Positions 34,950 through 45,914 of a stretch of DNA of 64,000 bases are shown piece by piece. The stretch spans positions 85,674,340 through 85,738,339 of the forward strand of contig CM043971.1 of NCBI GenBank assembly GCA_014529385.2, given 5' to 3'. The notes beneath the pieces are model-generated. The model did no database searches. It was given only the letters and a program-made list of their open reading frames with translations, and had not been told where the DNA came from. Origin of the DNA: Adiantum capillus-veneris. Its lineage: Eukaryota; Streptophyta; Polypodiopsida; Polypodiales; Pteridaceae. Each line of letters starts with the position of its first letter. The first letter of the stretch is position 1. The translations under genes were made by a program, and so were the position numbers.

Positions 34950-35607
34950 CCTGAATGTTCTTAGGGCACTTGGATCTGTAATGTCCATACTCGCCACAAC
35001 CATAGCATCGAACATCTGGGAACTCCATGGTTGTGGTGGTAGCCACAATAGGACGGTGGTCATATGCCTGATTGGCTGGTCTGTTATTCCAAGCAGTCGT
35101 CCTTGCCCTTTTTGCCCAATGATTCCTCCTGTTCTGATTAACCTTTTGTACTTCAAGAGCTAGAGGTTTGGCCCTCAACAAGGCATCTTGTAGTGTCGTT
35201 GGCCTGAGAGCTTCCAGCCGAGTATTCAAAGGATCGATTAGCCCTTGGAAGAACCTCGCTACCTGTTGTTCCAAGGTCATCTTAGGAGCATATCTCCGAA
35301 GAGTGACAAACTTTGCATAATATTCTTCGACAGATGAAGTCAGCTTCTGCTGAAGTGAAAAGAATTCATTCATCCTCAAGGTTCTCTAGGAAGGTGGTAA
35401 ATAACGCCCCATTATCGCATCTTTGATGTCTTCCAAGGATTGGAAAGATCCCTTAATATCCAGGTCCCTGCAATGTTGCTTCCACCATATCTTGGCATCG
35501 CCAGTCAAGCGGAACATCGCAAGCATGGTTTGATTTACGGGTTGGGTTCCCGTAGCTTCAATGTAATCGTCCATGGCTTCCATCCACACTTCCGCATCTC
35601 TCTCCAC
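34950..35607 (-). pseudogene. gag: Element I gag, N-terminal and central part
   Basis: Minus-strand frames 35607-35386 and 35379-34927 (the latter running into J) encode a gypsy gag. Motifs are LAMFRLTGDAKIWWKQH, SVEEYYAKFVTLRRYAP and ARFFQGLIDPLNTRLE. A zinc knuckle CYGCGEYGHYRSKC (C-X2-C-X4-H-X4-C) follows at about 34965-35006. A stop after GRYLPPS at 35386 divides the two. J inserted a few codons after the knuckle. Confidence 0.87.
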
Positions 35608-35699
35608 ATTTTCCCCCTCGCCCTTAAAGAGTGGAGGCTGGGCTTGTTTAAGGAGGAGCTTCTTCTCTTGCGCTGCCGAGTATAGAGCAACAGACAGTG

Positions 35700-35850
35700 C
35701 CTACATGGGTTATACGAGATTCTTGATACCATTACTTGGATTTCAAAATAGACACGAGACTTTAAATAAAATTCAAGATCCCACTTTATCAAGAGACAGA
35801 GATTCAGAGACAAAAAGCACTTTATTGATGAAAATTTATTACAATCAAAA
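35700..35850 (-). other. 3'-UTR-like and primer-site-like sequence in element I leader
   Basis: On the minus strand this stretch has two AATAAA signals (about 35823-35841) in an AT-rich context, then a TGGTATCA octamer (35724-35731) like the start of an initiator-tRNA primer site. Gag begins shortly after. It may be a captured gene 3' end or the remnant of an older LTR. The evidence is weak. Confidence 0.35.
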
Positions 35851-35919
35851 CCCCTCAAGGTTTAGGATAATTGATGATCAATTTATTACATGGATTTTTG
35901 GATTGCGTATAAGATACGC

Positions 35920-36440
35920 CTAGGAGATTGTGTTCACATGATGCACTACTTTGTTCGTGAAGTAGTTCATGTACTCATCCTTGAGTGGATAATAAACTAA
36001 GATATCAAGCCGGGATTCTTCTTTTGGTACTCCAAAAGTTCTGACTCTTTTCATTGGGATCACATCGGTGACCTTTTCCAAGAGCCATTCGTTGATGGTT
36101 TGATTGGTGTCGCCTGAGACAATCAGGTCCAATCGGGTAGGCAGCAAGTAGAATAACTCCACCACCATCAACTCTTCTCCCAATGTATCTTCTTCAAATC
36201 AGTAGCCAGGCATCCTAGCTTCCGAGCGTTGATGTAGTAAACCCCTCCTGCAAGTGTCCAATCAAGACCCAATCCTCTATCGATGCGAGTGGAGTGTGGC
36301 GTATGAGCCTTCATCAGTATCTCCATGACATCTCACCTGAATTGGTAAACTGGGGATCGTCGAGCTTGCTCATAAATAAGCTCAAACACTTGGAACTTTC
36401 GATATTCTAGCACGGGGTCTTCCTGCAACACCAATGCAAG
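35920..36440 (-). pseudogene. Extra ORF in leader of element I, unknown
   Basis: Between the primer-binding site and gag the minus strand carries a coding-like stretch. It starts near 36440 (LEYRKFQVFELIYEQARR), passes a TGA near 36340, continues through GLDWTLAGGVYYINARKLG, and after a frameshift near 36185 is open to 35920 (MVVELFYLLPTRLDLIVS ... KDEYMNYFTNKVV). I do not recognise the protein. It is not part of gag, protease or pol. It could be a captured host gene fragment or an additional ORF of this family. The decay implies no function in this copy. Confidence 0.45.
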
Positions 36441-36522
36441 GAATTCGGATCAGCTACCTATATACTTTAAGTTCCTTTTTAAATATTCAAACAATACGAC
36501 TTTATTTCTCAGCCTAACCTAG

Positions 36523-36534
36523 GCTCTGATACCA
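36523..36534 (-). promoter_or_regulatory. Primer-binding site of element I
   Basis: The minus strand reads TGGTATCAGAGC two bases inside the LTR end at 36537. It is complementary to initiator tRNA-Met, and it fixes the upper LTR as the 5' LTR. Confidence 0.9.
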
Positions 36535-36536
36535 GG

Positions 36537-39328
36537 TGTGAGGTCCCCAACCCACCGTATCAAACGCTGGATCTGATGGTGAACCTGGTGGCCACTAGAT
36601 CTATAGCGGAAGCAAACAAAGTGGTTCAAGGTTCAACTAGCGGACGATCTCTCATCACAAAGTGAGTCGAGCTTGAGCCTACTAGCAAGGAGATCTAGCT
36701 CCACCTCGCAGGGGAAGCGTACTTATCCTATCTAGCGATCCTAAGACCCACCTTCCAAGAGGAGAGAAACCTCGAGTGCCTTTTTCCCCATGTTTCAGAG
36801 GCACGTACACTTGAGACGTTGCTGCTCTAGGGGCAATGAGTATTGCTAGTATCGATTTAAACACTATGGGGATAGAGAATTCCCGACCAATCGGGACCAC
36901 CCTTCTCATAGGCATTGGCAACCTGAGCCAAGCCCCCACTTTCCACCCCCACACTCACACTTCCTTGTGTGTCCTAATTACTACCACAATAATTGTTCAA
37001 CATACACATTCCTTGATTAGATTCCGAATCACAATGTTCGTTAAGACATCCCTTCAACCAGTATTGCAAACGGCACCAAGACAGTATTCTAATAAAAATT
37101 CTACTCGAACTTATTCATTAAAATTCCAATGCTCTGGAGGTACAACATCCCCTCTCCAGTGAGAGTTTACTCCTCCCTTGTCGCCTAGCTGTCCATACAA
37201 CTAGGTATGTCCACCGCATAGAAAGCACGACATGGACACTCCCACCACATAGAAAGCAAGACGTGGTTCCCACCGCATAGAAAGCAAGTCGTGGGTATCC
37301 ACCGCATAGAAAGCAAGTCGTGGATTCAAGAGCCCTTAACGAGGAACTCTGCCCCTGTGATCAGTAGGGGGGTCAGGACTAATTCAACATTGGAAATAGA
37401 ATGAACATGTCGAGCTAAATTTTCCCTAGCAGACATTCTTTCCTAATGCAAACAGTATATCCATCAATCATTTCTTTCCTACCTTAGACTTAAATGTACA
37501 ATGAATTCAAATGCCGAGATTTCCGTCGAATTTCTCCAACATGTTTCGGGATATGTTCTTTCCTAGCTAAACGTGTGCAATGTTAATTAAACAACTGAAT
37601 AAAATTGTGACCTACCTCTTCCATTTCTTCGTCGATGGCTCGTGAGATGGCCGGTGCTTGTTCGTCCATGGGAGCTTTTCCCTTTCCATTCACATTGCTC
37701 GTTCCCGCCTCGCGGTCGTGGGCACCACCGAAGCGAGTTCTCTTAACCGGGGCCATTTTATACTCACTACTTTAATGATAAACTTGAAGAAAAAGAGCTA
37801 AGGTCCGAGAGCATCATAACAAACCAAATGGCATATTGGAATCATTGAAGGGTCCTTCTTATGCAAGGGTTTAGATTTTTCCTTCGAGACCTAGCAGTTT
37901 TATGGGTAATACTTTACTTATCCTATGGGAACCGGCTCTAAACTTAATTACTTGGCTTAGATGATTAAAGAATTTCAGAATTTTACTAATTAATTTACAA
38001 GAGAGATGGATTAAACAAGCTCAATCACTTTACTAGTGTAATAAGAAAGGTGCAGAGTTACCGCATGCATAGGTGTTAGGAAATTTTCTTCTAAGTGGCC
38101 TAATGAAGGATTAATTTTACCTTAATCACATCTTAATGTATGAGAAAATTGAATCTAATTTAATTACATCACTATTGAGTGGTAAAAGAATGAATTTCAT
38201 CAAATCTACATTGTTACCGGCTGACAATTAATTAACTATGCTGCCTAGAGAGAGAATTCTCTTCTAATCATGTATTAATCATAGATTAAGAATGATGAAT
38301 GGCTGCATAAATTAGCTAATTAGATGATGATTATGTAATGGAATATAGCTATGTAAATTTAGAGAGCAGCTATTGGGAATTATAGCTAGGATTAAGCATA
38401 GTAGACGAGGTATTTGGAGAATAATGAAGAGAATTAAGAAGAGCAGGAATTAAACCATGATTACCGTGATTAGGGGCTGAGAATCCTCTTGATTTTCTGA
38501 TCCAAATGAATCCTGAAGATGAGAATTTCGGCAGCACCTCCCTCCCTTCTTCTCCTTCAAAAATTGTGTGTGTGCCGGCAGCACCTCCCCAAGGTGTGTG
38601 TAGATGTGTGTGTGTGTGTGTACTGGGTGTGTGTGTGAGCATGTGTGTGTGTGTGTGTGAGCACACCTTTAAATAGGCTCCTCAAGGCTGAAAATCGATC
38701 TGGGTTTCTATAAGCATCTGAGTGAGCACTCCCTCCTTGCATTGGCAAGTCTAGTTGCCTACCCACCAAGTGTCCAGTTGGTCAGTTTAACTGGCTCTCA
38801 CATCCACTCTCTAGCATGGAAACTCTCCTACAACTCCTACAAGGCAAGAGGGCGCCCCCTAGCTGCTAAAGCTGGCTCAGAGTGGCCTGGAACCTGCTCC
38901 CACAAAACCTCGAGCCCCCGGTGCCTCCCCGGACAATTTTTGGAAAATTTGGTTTTAGGCTAAAACGGGTCATACGAGTCGGAATTTGATGCTGAAAATT
39001 GCTATACCAAGCCCTAACTAAGGCATACTGGTCCGAGTACCTGCCATATTTAGCAGCCCCCCGGGTCCGAAAATGCATTTTTTGAAATTCGGGGTGCGGG
39101 TGCAGTTTTATGAGACGGTCAAAACTAGACGGGTCGGGTGACCAAAAACTTACTATTTTTGGAATTTTTTTACAAAAATTATTTTAATTCACATTTCAAA
39201 GCTTTAAAACATTCTAATCATCATGGCACTGACAAAATTCGGAAAACTGCTAAAAATAGTAACTTTTTCCATTATGTTCATTTCAAGGTACAATGGTGCT
39301 CTTTTTGATCGGGGTCAGAGACCTTACA
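36537..39328 (-). repeat. 5' LTR of element I
   Basis: It is 2,792 bp, collinear with 23200-25998. It holds the 27-bp tandem array at about 37204-37326, a shorter and interrupted TG microsatellite at about 38594-38660, and the TATA-like box at about 38668-38677 (minus). AATAT at 39329-39333 completes the target duplication. Confidence 0.9.
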
Positions 39329-39333
39329 AATAT

Positions 39334-40734
39334 GTCTCTCATTTGGTAATGTGATTAGCAAATCATGTACATAAAGAACCACAATGAGAAGTACATCACC
39401 CTCACGCTTTACATACAATGCACTTTCTGTTGGACTGTTACAAAAGCCTTGTTTGACGAAATGAGTGTCAGCTTTCTCATACCAAGCATGAGGAGATTGC
39501 TTCAACCCATACAAAGCCTTGTTAAGTTTGCACACTTTGTCCTCTTGTCCTTTCTTGACAAAATCGCCAGGCTGCGTTACATAAACTTCCTCAAATATGT
39601 CACAATTCAAGAAAGCCGTAATAATGTCTTATTGATGTACATTCCAACCAAAATGAGCTGCCAATGCACATAGAAAATGCACAGCAGTCATTCGACAAGT
39701 GGGAGCAAAGGTCTCTTCATAATCTATGCCTTTTTGTTGTGCATAACCCTTTGCAACAAGTCGAGCCTTATGGCGATCGATCTCACCATCCGGCTTGCGT
39801 TTCAACTTGTAAACCCGCTTTGTACCAATGGCCTTTTTGCCAGGAGGCAAATCACATAAAGTCCATGTATCATTTTCTATAGGTGCATCATATTCTGACT
39901 ACATGGTAGCCATCCAACTTTTTGAATTTTGTGCTTCATCAAAAGACAGAGGCTCCTCAACATCATGTAAGTTAGACACGGCCAAAGCATAACAATCTGA
40001 TGCATAAAATACATGGCGAGAACCTGAACGAATACGACTACACAAAGGTGCATTCAATTTACTATTACGCATAGTGTGTACCAGCCATTTTCGCATACTT
40101 CTAGCCTGCTCATTTTCAGCCCTTTCCTCATCAAGTACATCATGTATATCTGCGTCAGTAATAGGCTCATCAATAACATTTTCAGAAACCCCCGTAGGCT
40201 GTACATTTTGCCTCATTGGAACTTACATTCATATTTCCACCACTAAAAAGAGGCAACAAAGTGTCATAAATGTCATGTGAGCTTACATTACTATCTCTAG
40301 TACATGACAGCAAGGGCTAAACAGAATCTTCCACAAACACTACATCCTGTGAAACCAGAATTCATTTTGTTTGTGGATGATACAACATGTAACCCTTTGC
40401 TTTCAGCACTATAACGAACAAAAATACATTTGACAACCTTATCATCCAATCTTCTGTGTTGTGTTTGTGGCACCAAAGCATATGGCAAACAGCCAAACAC
40501 ACGTATGTGCTCAATAGAAGGCTTTCTATCATGCCATGCTTCATATGGAGTAATAGACTGCAAAGCTTTTCTAGGACACCTGTTTAGTACATAAGTGGCG
40601 CACATGATGGCCTCAAGCCAAAAAGAATGCGGCAAAGCTTGACTTTTGACCATACATCGTGCCATTTCCGTAAGTAACCTGTTTTTCCTCTCAGCAACAC
40701 CATTTTCTTGAGGTGTATAAGGCATTTGACATTG
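39334..40734 (-). pseudogene. pol: Element B integrase end and reverse transcriptase
   Basis: The minus strand starts inside integrase at 40734 (PYTPQENGVAERKNR, ATYVLNRCPRKAL, HIRVFGCLPYALVPQ). It then runs through a linker to RT (GTKRVYKLKRKPDGEIDRHK, YEETFAPTCRMTAV, KALYGLKQSPHAWYEKADTH). The catalytic motif at about 39363-39380 reads LYVHDLLI, with His in place of the first Asp of YVDD (A has LYVDDLMI). Several frameshifts and stops are present. The upstream integrase part is at 45915-46180 beyond A, and the RT C-terminus is at 23199 beyond I. Confidence 0.88.
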
Positions 40735-40980
40735 TGTTGGAATTAGGGTTGCAGAGAAACACACACAGCTTGGAGAAGAAGAAGGAAGCTCAAGGCACAC
40801 AATAAAGAGTGTGTTACTTAGTGTGCAATGGAAAGATTGATAGCCCTAGAGTGATGGGCGTATATACAATGCACGGGGGGAAAAACCTCCTAAAGAGGGA
40901 AAAAATGCCCCGGCGGTCCTAGTGTGTTCACACACATCACTACCACATGTATATGGTAACAAATGCCCCCTGGAGTGATG
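40735..40980 (-). repeat. 3' LTR and polypurine tract of copia element A
   Basis: The LTR 40735-40961 runs from TGTTGGAATTAGGG to TATGGTAACA in plus orientation. A TATA-like run tatatacaat is at about 40860-40870. The adjacent minus-strand tract ctccagggggcatt (40962-40975) is the polypurine tract. Confidence 0.92.
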
Positions 40981-41036
40981 CGGTGAACGAGAGCTGGCAC
41001 ATGAGTAAAGGGAAGTGCCATGCCCTGAGGACAGGA

Positions 41037-41591
41037 TCAGTCCACAAAGGGGAGTAAGCCCAAAGCTTTGCGGAAAGCTTCAAGCTTCTCACGATACAAT
41101 GCCTTTGTGAAAAGATCTACAAGGTTGTCCTGTGTTGGCACATAAGCCAAGTTGATCTCTCCTGCTGAGAGCCTCTCCCTGACATAGTGGTAATGCACCT
41201 CAATGTGCTTTGTACGAGCATGAAAAACTGGGTTCCTCGCAACTGCCAATGCTCTCTGACTGTCAGTGTAGATAGTGTTGGCAGTGTCCTGTCCAACACC
41301 CAAATCAGCCATAAGGCGTCTGAGCCATACACACTCAATCGTAGCTGTGAAGACTGCCCTGTACTCAGCCTCACAACTTGAAGTGGCCACAGTAGGTTGC
41401 TTCTTGCTCAACCATGATATACATGAACTGCCAAGCATGAAACAAAAACCACTTATGGACACTCGCGTGTCAAAACAACCAACCCAATCTGAGTCCGAAA
41501 AAGCATGTAAGTCTGGCGGCAATGATCCCCCCTTGGGATAAAACAAGCCAAGATGTAAAGTTCCACTCAGGTAGCGGAAAATCCTCTTCAC
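41037..41591 (-). pseudogene. Element A RNase H
   Basis: Open for 184 codons on the minus strand: AFSDSDWVGCFDTR, GSSCISWLSKKQPTVATSSC, EAEYRAVFTATIE, YTDSQRALAVARN and HIEVHYHYVRERLSAGE. The D, E, D and D residues expected for copia RNase H are visible. A short gap with a stop near 41592-41594 separates it from the RT frame. Confidence 0.88.
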
Positions 41592-41594
41592 AGC

Positions 41595-42860
41595 CTACCA
41601 ATGCTTATACCCTGGGCTATGCATAAATCTGCTGACTTGTGAGACTGCAAACTGAATATCCGGCCTCGTGTTGCGTACATAAATGAGGCAGCCAACAACA
41701 GTTTGGTAAAGAGTGACATCAGCAGGATCACCGGCATCATGTAGACTCAACTTCAAACCTGTTTCCATGGGAGTGGCAATAGGTTTGCAATCCTCAAGTC
41801 CAAACTTACATAGCAATGTCTCTATGTAACTTTTCTGACACAAGGCAATACCACCATCACACTGCTTAAACTGTATACCCAAATAATGATGCAACAGCCC
41901 CAAATCTTTCATCTTGAAAGTAGCATTCAAATCAGCCTTAAATTCAGCAATATGTCTCTCATTTGGTCCACAGTGATCATCAAATCATCAACATAAAGAA
42001 TCACGATGAGAAATACATCACCCTCATGCTTTACATACAATGTGCTTTCTGTTGGACTGTTACGAAAGCCTTGTTTGACCAAATGAGTGTCAGCTTTCTC
42101 ATACCAAGCACGAGGAGATTGCTTCAATCCATACAAAGCCTTGTTACATTTGCACACTTTGTCCTCTTGTCCTTTTATGACAAAACCGCGAGGCTGCGTT
42201 ACATAAACTTCCTCAAATACGTCACCATTCAAGAAAGCAGTAACAATGTCAGATTGATGTACATCCCAACCAAAATGAATTGCCAATGCACATAGAAAAC
42301 GCACAGTAGTCATACGACAAGTGGGATCAAAGGTCTCTTCATAATCTATGCCTTTTTGTTGTGCATAACCCTTTGCAACAAGTTGAGCCTTATGGCGATC
42401 GATCTCACCATCCGGCTTGCGTTTTGACTTGTAAACCCACTTCGTACCAATGGCCTTTTTGCCAGGAGGCAAATCACATAAAGTACATGTCTCATTCTCT
42501 ATAAGTGCATCATATTCTGATTGCATGGCAGCCATCCAATTTTTTGAATTCTGTGCTTCATCAAAAGTCAGAGGCTCCTCAACGTCATGTAAGCTAGACA
42601 CAACCAAAGCATAACAATCTGATGCATAAGATGCATGGCGAGAGCCTGAACGAGTACGACTAGACAAAGGTGCATCCAATTTACTGTCACGCAAAGTGTG
42701 CACCAGCCATTTTGGCATACCTCTAGCCTGCTCATTTCCAGCCCTTTCCTCATCAAGTACATCATGTACATCTGCATCAGTAATAGGCTGATCTAAAACA
42801 TTTTTAGAAACCCCTATAGGCTTTACATTTGCCTCATTGGAACTTACATTCGTATTTCCA
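41595..42860 (-). pseudogene. pol: Element A reverse transcriptase
   Basis: RT runs from about 42530 (SEYDALIENETCTL, GTKWVYKSKRKPDGEIDRHK) through KALYGLKQSPRAWYEKADTH to LYVDDLMIT, where the catalytic YVDD is intact. A frameshift near 41965-41985 then moves the remainder (ATFKMKDLGLLHHYLGIQF, SRFMHSPGYKHW) to frame 41930-41595. The segment 42540-42860 is the variable integrase-RT linker. Confidence 0.88.
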
Positions 42861-43970
42861 CCACTGAAAAGAGGCAACAAAGTGTCATAAATGTCCTGTG
42901 AGCTTACATTATTGTCTCTAGTACATGACAGCAAGGGCTGAACAGAATCTTCCACAAACACTACATCCCGTGAAACCAGAATACGTTTTGTTTGCGGATG
43001 ATACAACCTGTAACCTTTGCTTTCAGCACTATAATCAACAAAAATACATTTGACAGCCTTATCATCCAATTTTCTTCGCTGCACTTGTGGCACCAAAGCA
43101 TATGCCAAAGAGCCAAAAACACGCATGTGCTCAATAGAAGGCTTTCTATCATGCCATGCTTCATATGGAGTAATAGACTGCAAAGCTTTCGTAGGACACC
43201 TGTTAAGTACATAAGTGGCACACATGATGGCCTCAAGCCAAAAAGAATGCGGTAAAGGTTGACTTTTGACCATACATCGTGCCATTTCCGTCAGTGACCT
43301 GTTTTTCCTCTCAGCAACACCATTTTGTTGAGGTGTATAAGGCACTGTAAATTGGTGTTTTATCCCACGACTAGCCAGAAATGCATTAAATTCATGAGAC
43401 ATATACTCCCCCCCTCGATCAGAACGAAGGGTGCCCATAGTACATTTCGAGACATTTTCAGCCATAGCCAGAAATTGTTTGAAGCACATAAAAACTTCGA
43501 ACTTCGCTTTAAGCGGAAAACCCATGCATGCCTGGAGTAATCATCAATGAAAGTCACGAAGTACATGTAATTGCCCAAGGACGGAGTTTGCATGGTCCCA
43601 CAAACATCACTATGCACAAGCTGCAACTTGCATGTGGCCCGAAATGAACCATCCTTTGGAAATTTAGAACGTTGCATCTTACCCAAAATACAACCTTCAC
43701 AAACATGTTTGACAGGTGCTTCAAGAGGTGGCAAAGAAGCAACCATATCAGATTTTTGCAAACGCAACAAACTGGCAAAATTCAGATGACCAAAACGTGC
43801 ATGCCAAAGTTTTGCATTTGAAATAGCCCTTGAATTTGCAACAGCATTTGCAAAATTTTGTCAACGCTTGTCATACAAAGTGAGCTTATACAGTCCACGG
43901 CACAAAAGGCCAGATGCAACAATTTCATCACCAAAACTAAGATCATGAACTGTACATCTGTCATCCACAA
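42861..43970 (-). pseudogene. int: Element A integrase
   Basis: The zinc-binding part at about 43830-43680 reads LWHARFGHLNFASLLRLQ and CEGCILGKMQRSKFPKD. The core shows HSDVCGTMQTP and FIDDYSRHAWVFRLK, then, in a second frame from 43525, RSDRGGEYMSHEF and QQNGVAERKNR (the D,D,E triad). The C-terminal part is LEAIMCATYVLNRCPTKAL and FVDYSAESKGYRLYHPQTK. A frameshift near 43500-43525 splits the core and another lies near 43860. Confidence 0.87.
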
Positions 43971-43976
43971 ATTTGA

Positions 43977-45320
43977 CTACAAGTCCAAGTCTAGCAATGC
44001 GGATACAGACAAGAGATTCTTCTTGATCCCAAGTACATAAAGTGCATCAACAAGTGTGAAGGAACTGCCATTAGCAGCAGTGAGCACAATCTTTCCAACT
44101 CCTTGAACTAGATAAGAGGCGTTGTTGGCACAAGTGACTGAATTCCCATGAGGGACTGACTCAAGAGAGGTAAACAATTCACGATGTGAGGTAATGTGCT
44201 TTGTAGCACCACTGTCAAAATACCACACATGTGAATCTGCAACAACTGACAAGCATGCATCATGGACAGCAGGATTGTAAGTGCACTCTGCGCTAAAAGC
44301 CCATTCTGCATCAACATCAGCATTACAGTCTCCTTTCACAGAAGACTCAACAATGGCTGCATTTGTAGTGGAACCAGCATTTGCAGTGGAACCACCCTCT
44401 TTCTTCTTAGCCTCTTTGGCCTTCAACTTAGGACACGACTTGATCAAGTGATCATTGGCTTTACAATAATGGCAACGCATCTTCTTTTTGCCCTTATCAC
44501 CAGAATTGCCAGACGAAGTACTGCCAACAGAAGCATTAGGAACAGAATTTTTGCCACTCGCAGCAGAACCATAAGAAGTGGCTGCATTACTGTTACCACC
44601 CTTTCTTTGAGAAGCAATAAAAGCCTGTTCAACTACACGTTGCCTAGTCCTATTTTTTCTAGAAAGTGACTCTTGCAACAGCAATGTGGATAATGCATCA
44701 AACTTGACAACTTCAGGATTTCCTTGGGTCATCAATCTCCAAGTACTAGCAAAAGTCTAGTAGGAATCTGGTAAGGCATCAAGAACAGTCTGCACAAGGG
44801 AACTGTCTGAAATGACTTCACCTGCAGAAATAAGCTGCTCATTGATATCCTTGACACTAGCAAGGAAAGTGTCCATATCATCTTCCTCATGCATAATCTT
44901 TGACTCTAGCTCTTTACGCAACAAAGCAATTTTAGCCTCATTGCGGCTTGCATAAAGACCTGATAAAATATCCCAAGCCGGTTTTGCAAATTTTGCTGAA
45001 CGGATGTGAGGAACAATGGTGCGCTTCACAGACAACGCAATCAATGCATTAGCCTGTGCATCCTTAACATCCCAACGAGCTTGTTCTGCCGTAGGCAAAA
45101 CAACTCTAACAGTTGCAATCCTTGCAGCAAGACCTGCAACATCCTCAACATCGCCTACATCTTCAGAACCAGGACGTACATCAATGCCCTGCACAATGTT
45201 CCAGACACCCTTTGACACAAGAACATGTTGCATCATATAAGCCCACATAGGGTAGTTGTCCGCATCCAACCTGTCCTCAGCAGCAAACATCTTGAACACA
45301 TCTGTGTTGTTGTCAGCCAG
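43977..45320 (-). pseudogene. gag: Element A gag and protease, with TAG and lost ATG
   Basis: The frame runs 45380-44757 and, after TAG (44757-44759), continues in frame 44756-43977. The position aligned with the B gag ATG (47859-47861) is CTG here (45318-45320), in ACCCTGG context. Gag has NYPMWAYMMQHVLVSKGVW and KIALLRKELESKIMHEEDDM. A knuckle CHYCKANDHLIKSC follows at about 44430-44475. Protease has HVWYFDSGATKHITSH at about 44185-44230 and LVDALYVLGIKKNLLSVS. The TAG lies between gag body and knuckle, and B has the same TAG at 47310-47312. Confidence 0.88.
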
Positions 45321-45682
45321 GGTAAATGCTGCACCTGATGTGAAAACTGCCCGAAAATAGGAGAAACGGAGCGCGAACAACCTGTGCTATATAGCACAAA
45401 CCGTAGAAGACTATAAGGCACCTGTTATGCAGAAAACGGCACTGACAGAAATTCTGCACAAAATGACGAAATAGCCTGTGCAGTACTGCCTATAGTGGAA
45501 ACGGAGGCCGAAATGAGCCCAAATCAAAATTCTGAGCAGACCGAGCTCTTCGAGCATGCCCAAAATTTTTTTCGACCTACGAACGCTCGCCAAAGCTCAC
45601 TGAAATCGGAGAAAGTGAGCAAGCGTATGCTGGAGTAACTGGCGACTAAGCCCGGGAGGACGTGACCTGCTCTGATACCAAT
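45321..45682 (-). promoter_or_regulatory. Leader and primer-binding site of element A
   Basis: This is a non-coding leader of about 350 bp between LTR and gag. The minus-strand TGGTATCAGAGC at 45680-45669 pairs with initiator tRNA-Met, two bases from the LTR end. I see nothing else in it; the frames on the plus strand are shadows. Confidence 0.88.
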
Positions 45683-45909
45683 TGTTGGAATTAGGGTTGC
45701 AGAGAAACACACACAGCTTGGAGAAGATGAAGGAAGCTCAAGGCACACAATAGAGAGTGTGTTACTTAGTGTGCAATGGAAAGATTGATAGCCCTAGAGT
45801 GATGGGTGTATATACAATGCGCGGGGGGAAAAACCTCCTAAAGAGGGAAAAAATGCCCCGGCGGTCCTAGTGTGTTCACACACATCACTACCACATGTAT
45901 ATGGTAACA
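45683..45909 (-). repeat. 5' LTR of copia element A
   Basis: 227 bp. The minus-strand TATA box (ttgtatataca) is at about 45807-45818. It differs from the 3' LTR at four sites only. CATTG at 45910-45914 is the target duplication. Confidence 0.93.
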
Positions 45910-45914
45910 CATTG

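Larger units (their letters stand above)
23200..39328 (-). mobile_element. Element I: chromovirus with 2.8-kb LTRs, carrying J
   Basis: LTRs of 2,799 bp (23200-25998) and 2,792 bp (36537-39328) both start TGTGAGGTCC and end CTTTACA or CCTTACA. The target duplication is AATAT at 23195-23199 and 39329-39333, inside the RT of B. The minus-strand interior has a primer-binding site for initiator tRNA-Met, an unusual leader with an extra ORF, gag with CCHC, protease, RT, RNase H, integrase and a chromodomain, then a polypurine tract. Copia J interrupts gag. Net length without J is about 10.7 kb. Long LTRs plus a chromodomain suggest the Tekay/Del branch, but I have not verified that. Confidence 0.9.
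40735..45909 (-). mobile_element. Element A: Ty1/copia inserted in integrase of B
   Basis: Two 227-bp LTRs (40735-40961 and 45683-45909) differ at four positions by eye, about 1.8%. The target duplication CATTG is at 40730-40734 and 45910-45914. The primer-binding site for initiator tRNA-Met is at 45669-45680 (minus). The interior is gag, protease, integrase, RT, RNase H on the minus strand. It belongs to the same family as its host B. A TAG in gag, a CTG in place of the gag ATG, and frameshifts in integrase and RT show that it is not autonomous. Confidence 0.93.

Noticed and set aside
36523-36534. Possible tRNA gene fragments (initiator-Met 3' end) at several sites
   Set aside because: Only 12 bases match and they sit exactly beside LTR ends, so they are primer-binding sites.
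41187-41541. Plus-strand ORFs across copia RNase H
   Set aside because: Antisense shadows of the RNase H coding strand, which carries all catalytic motifs.
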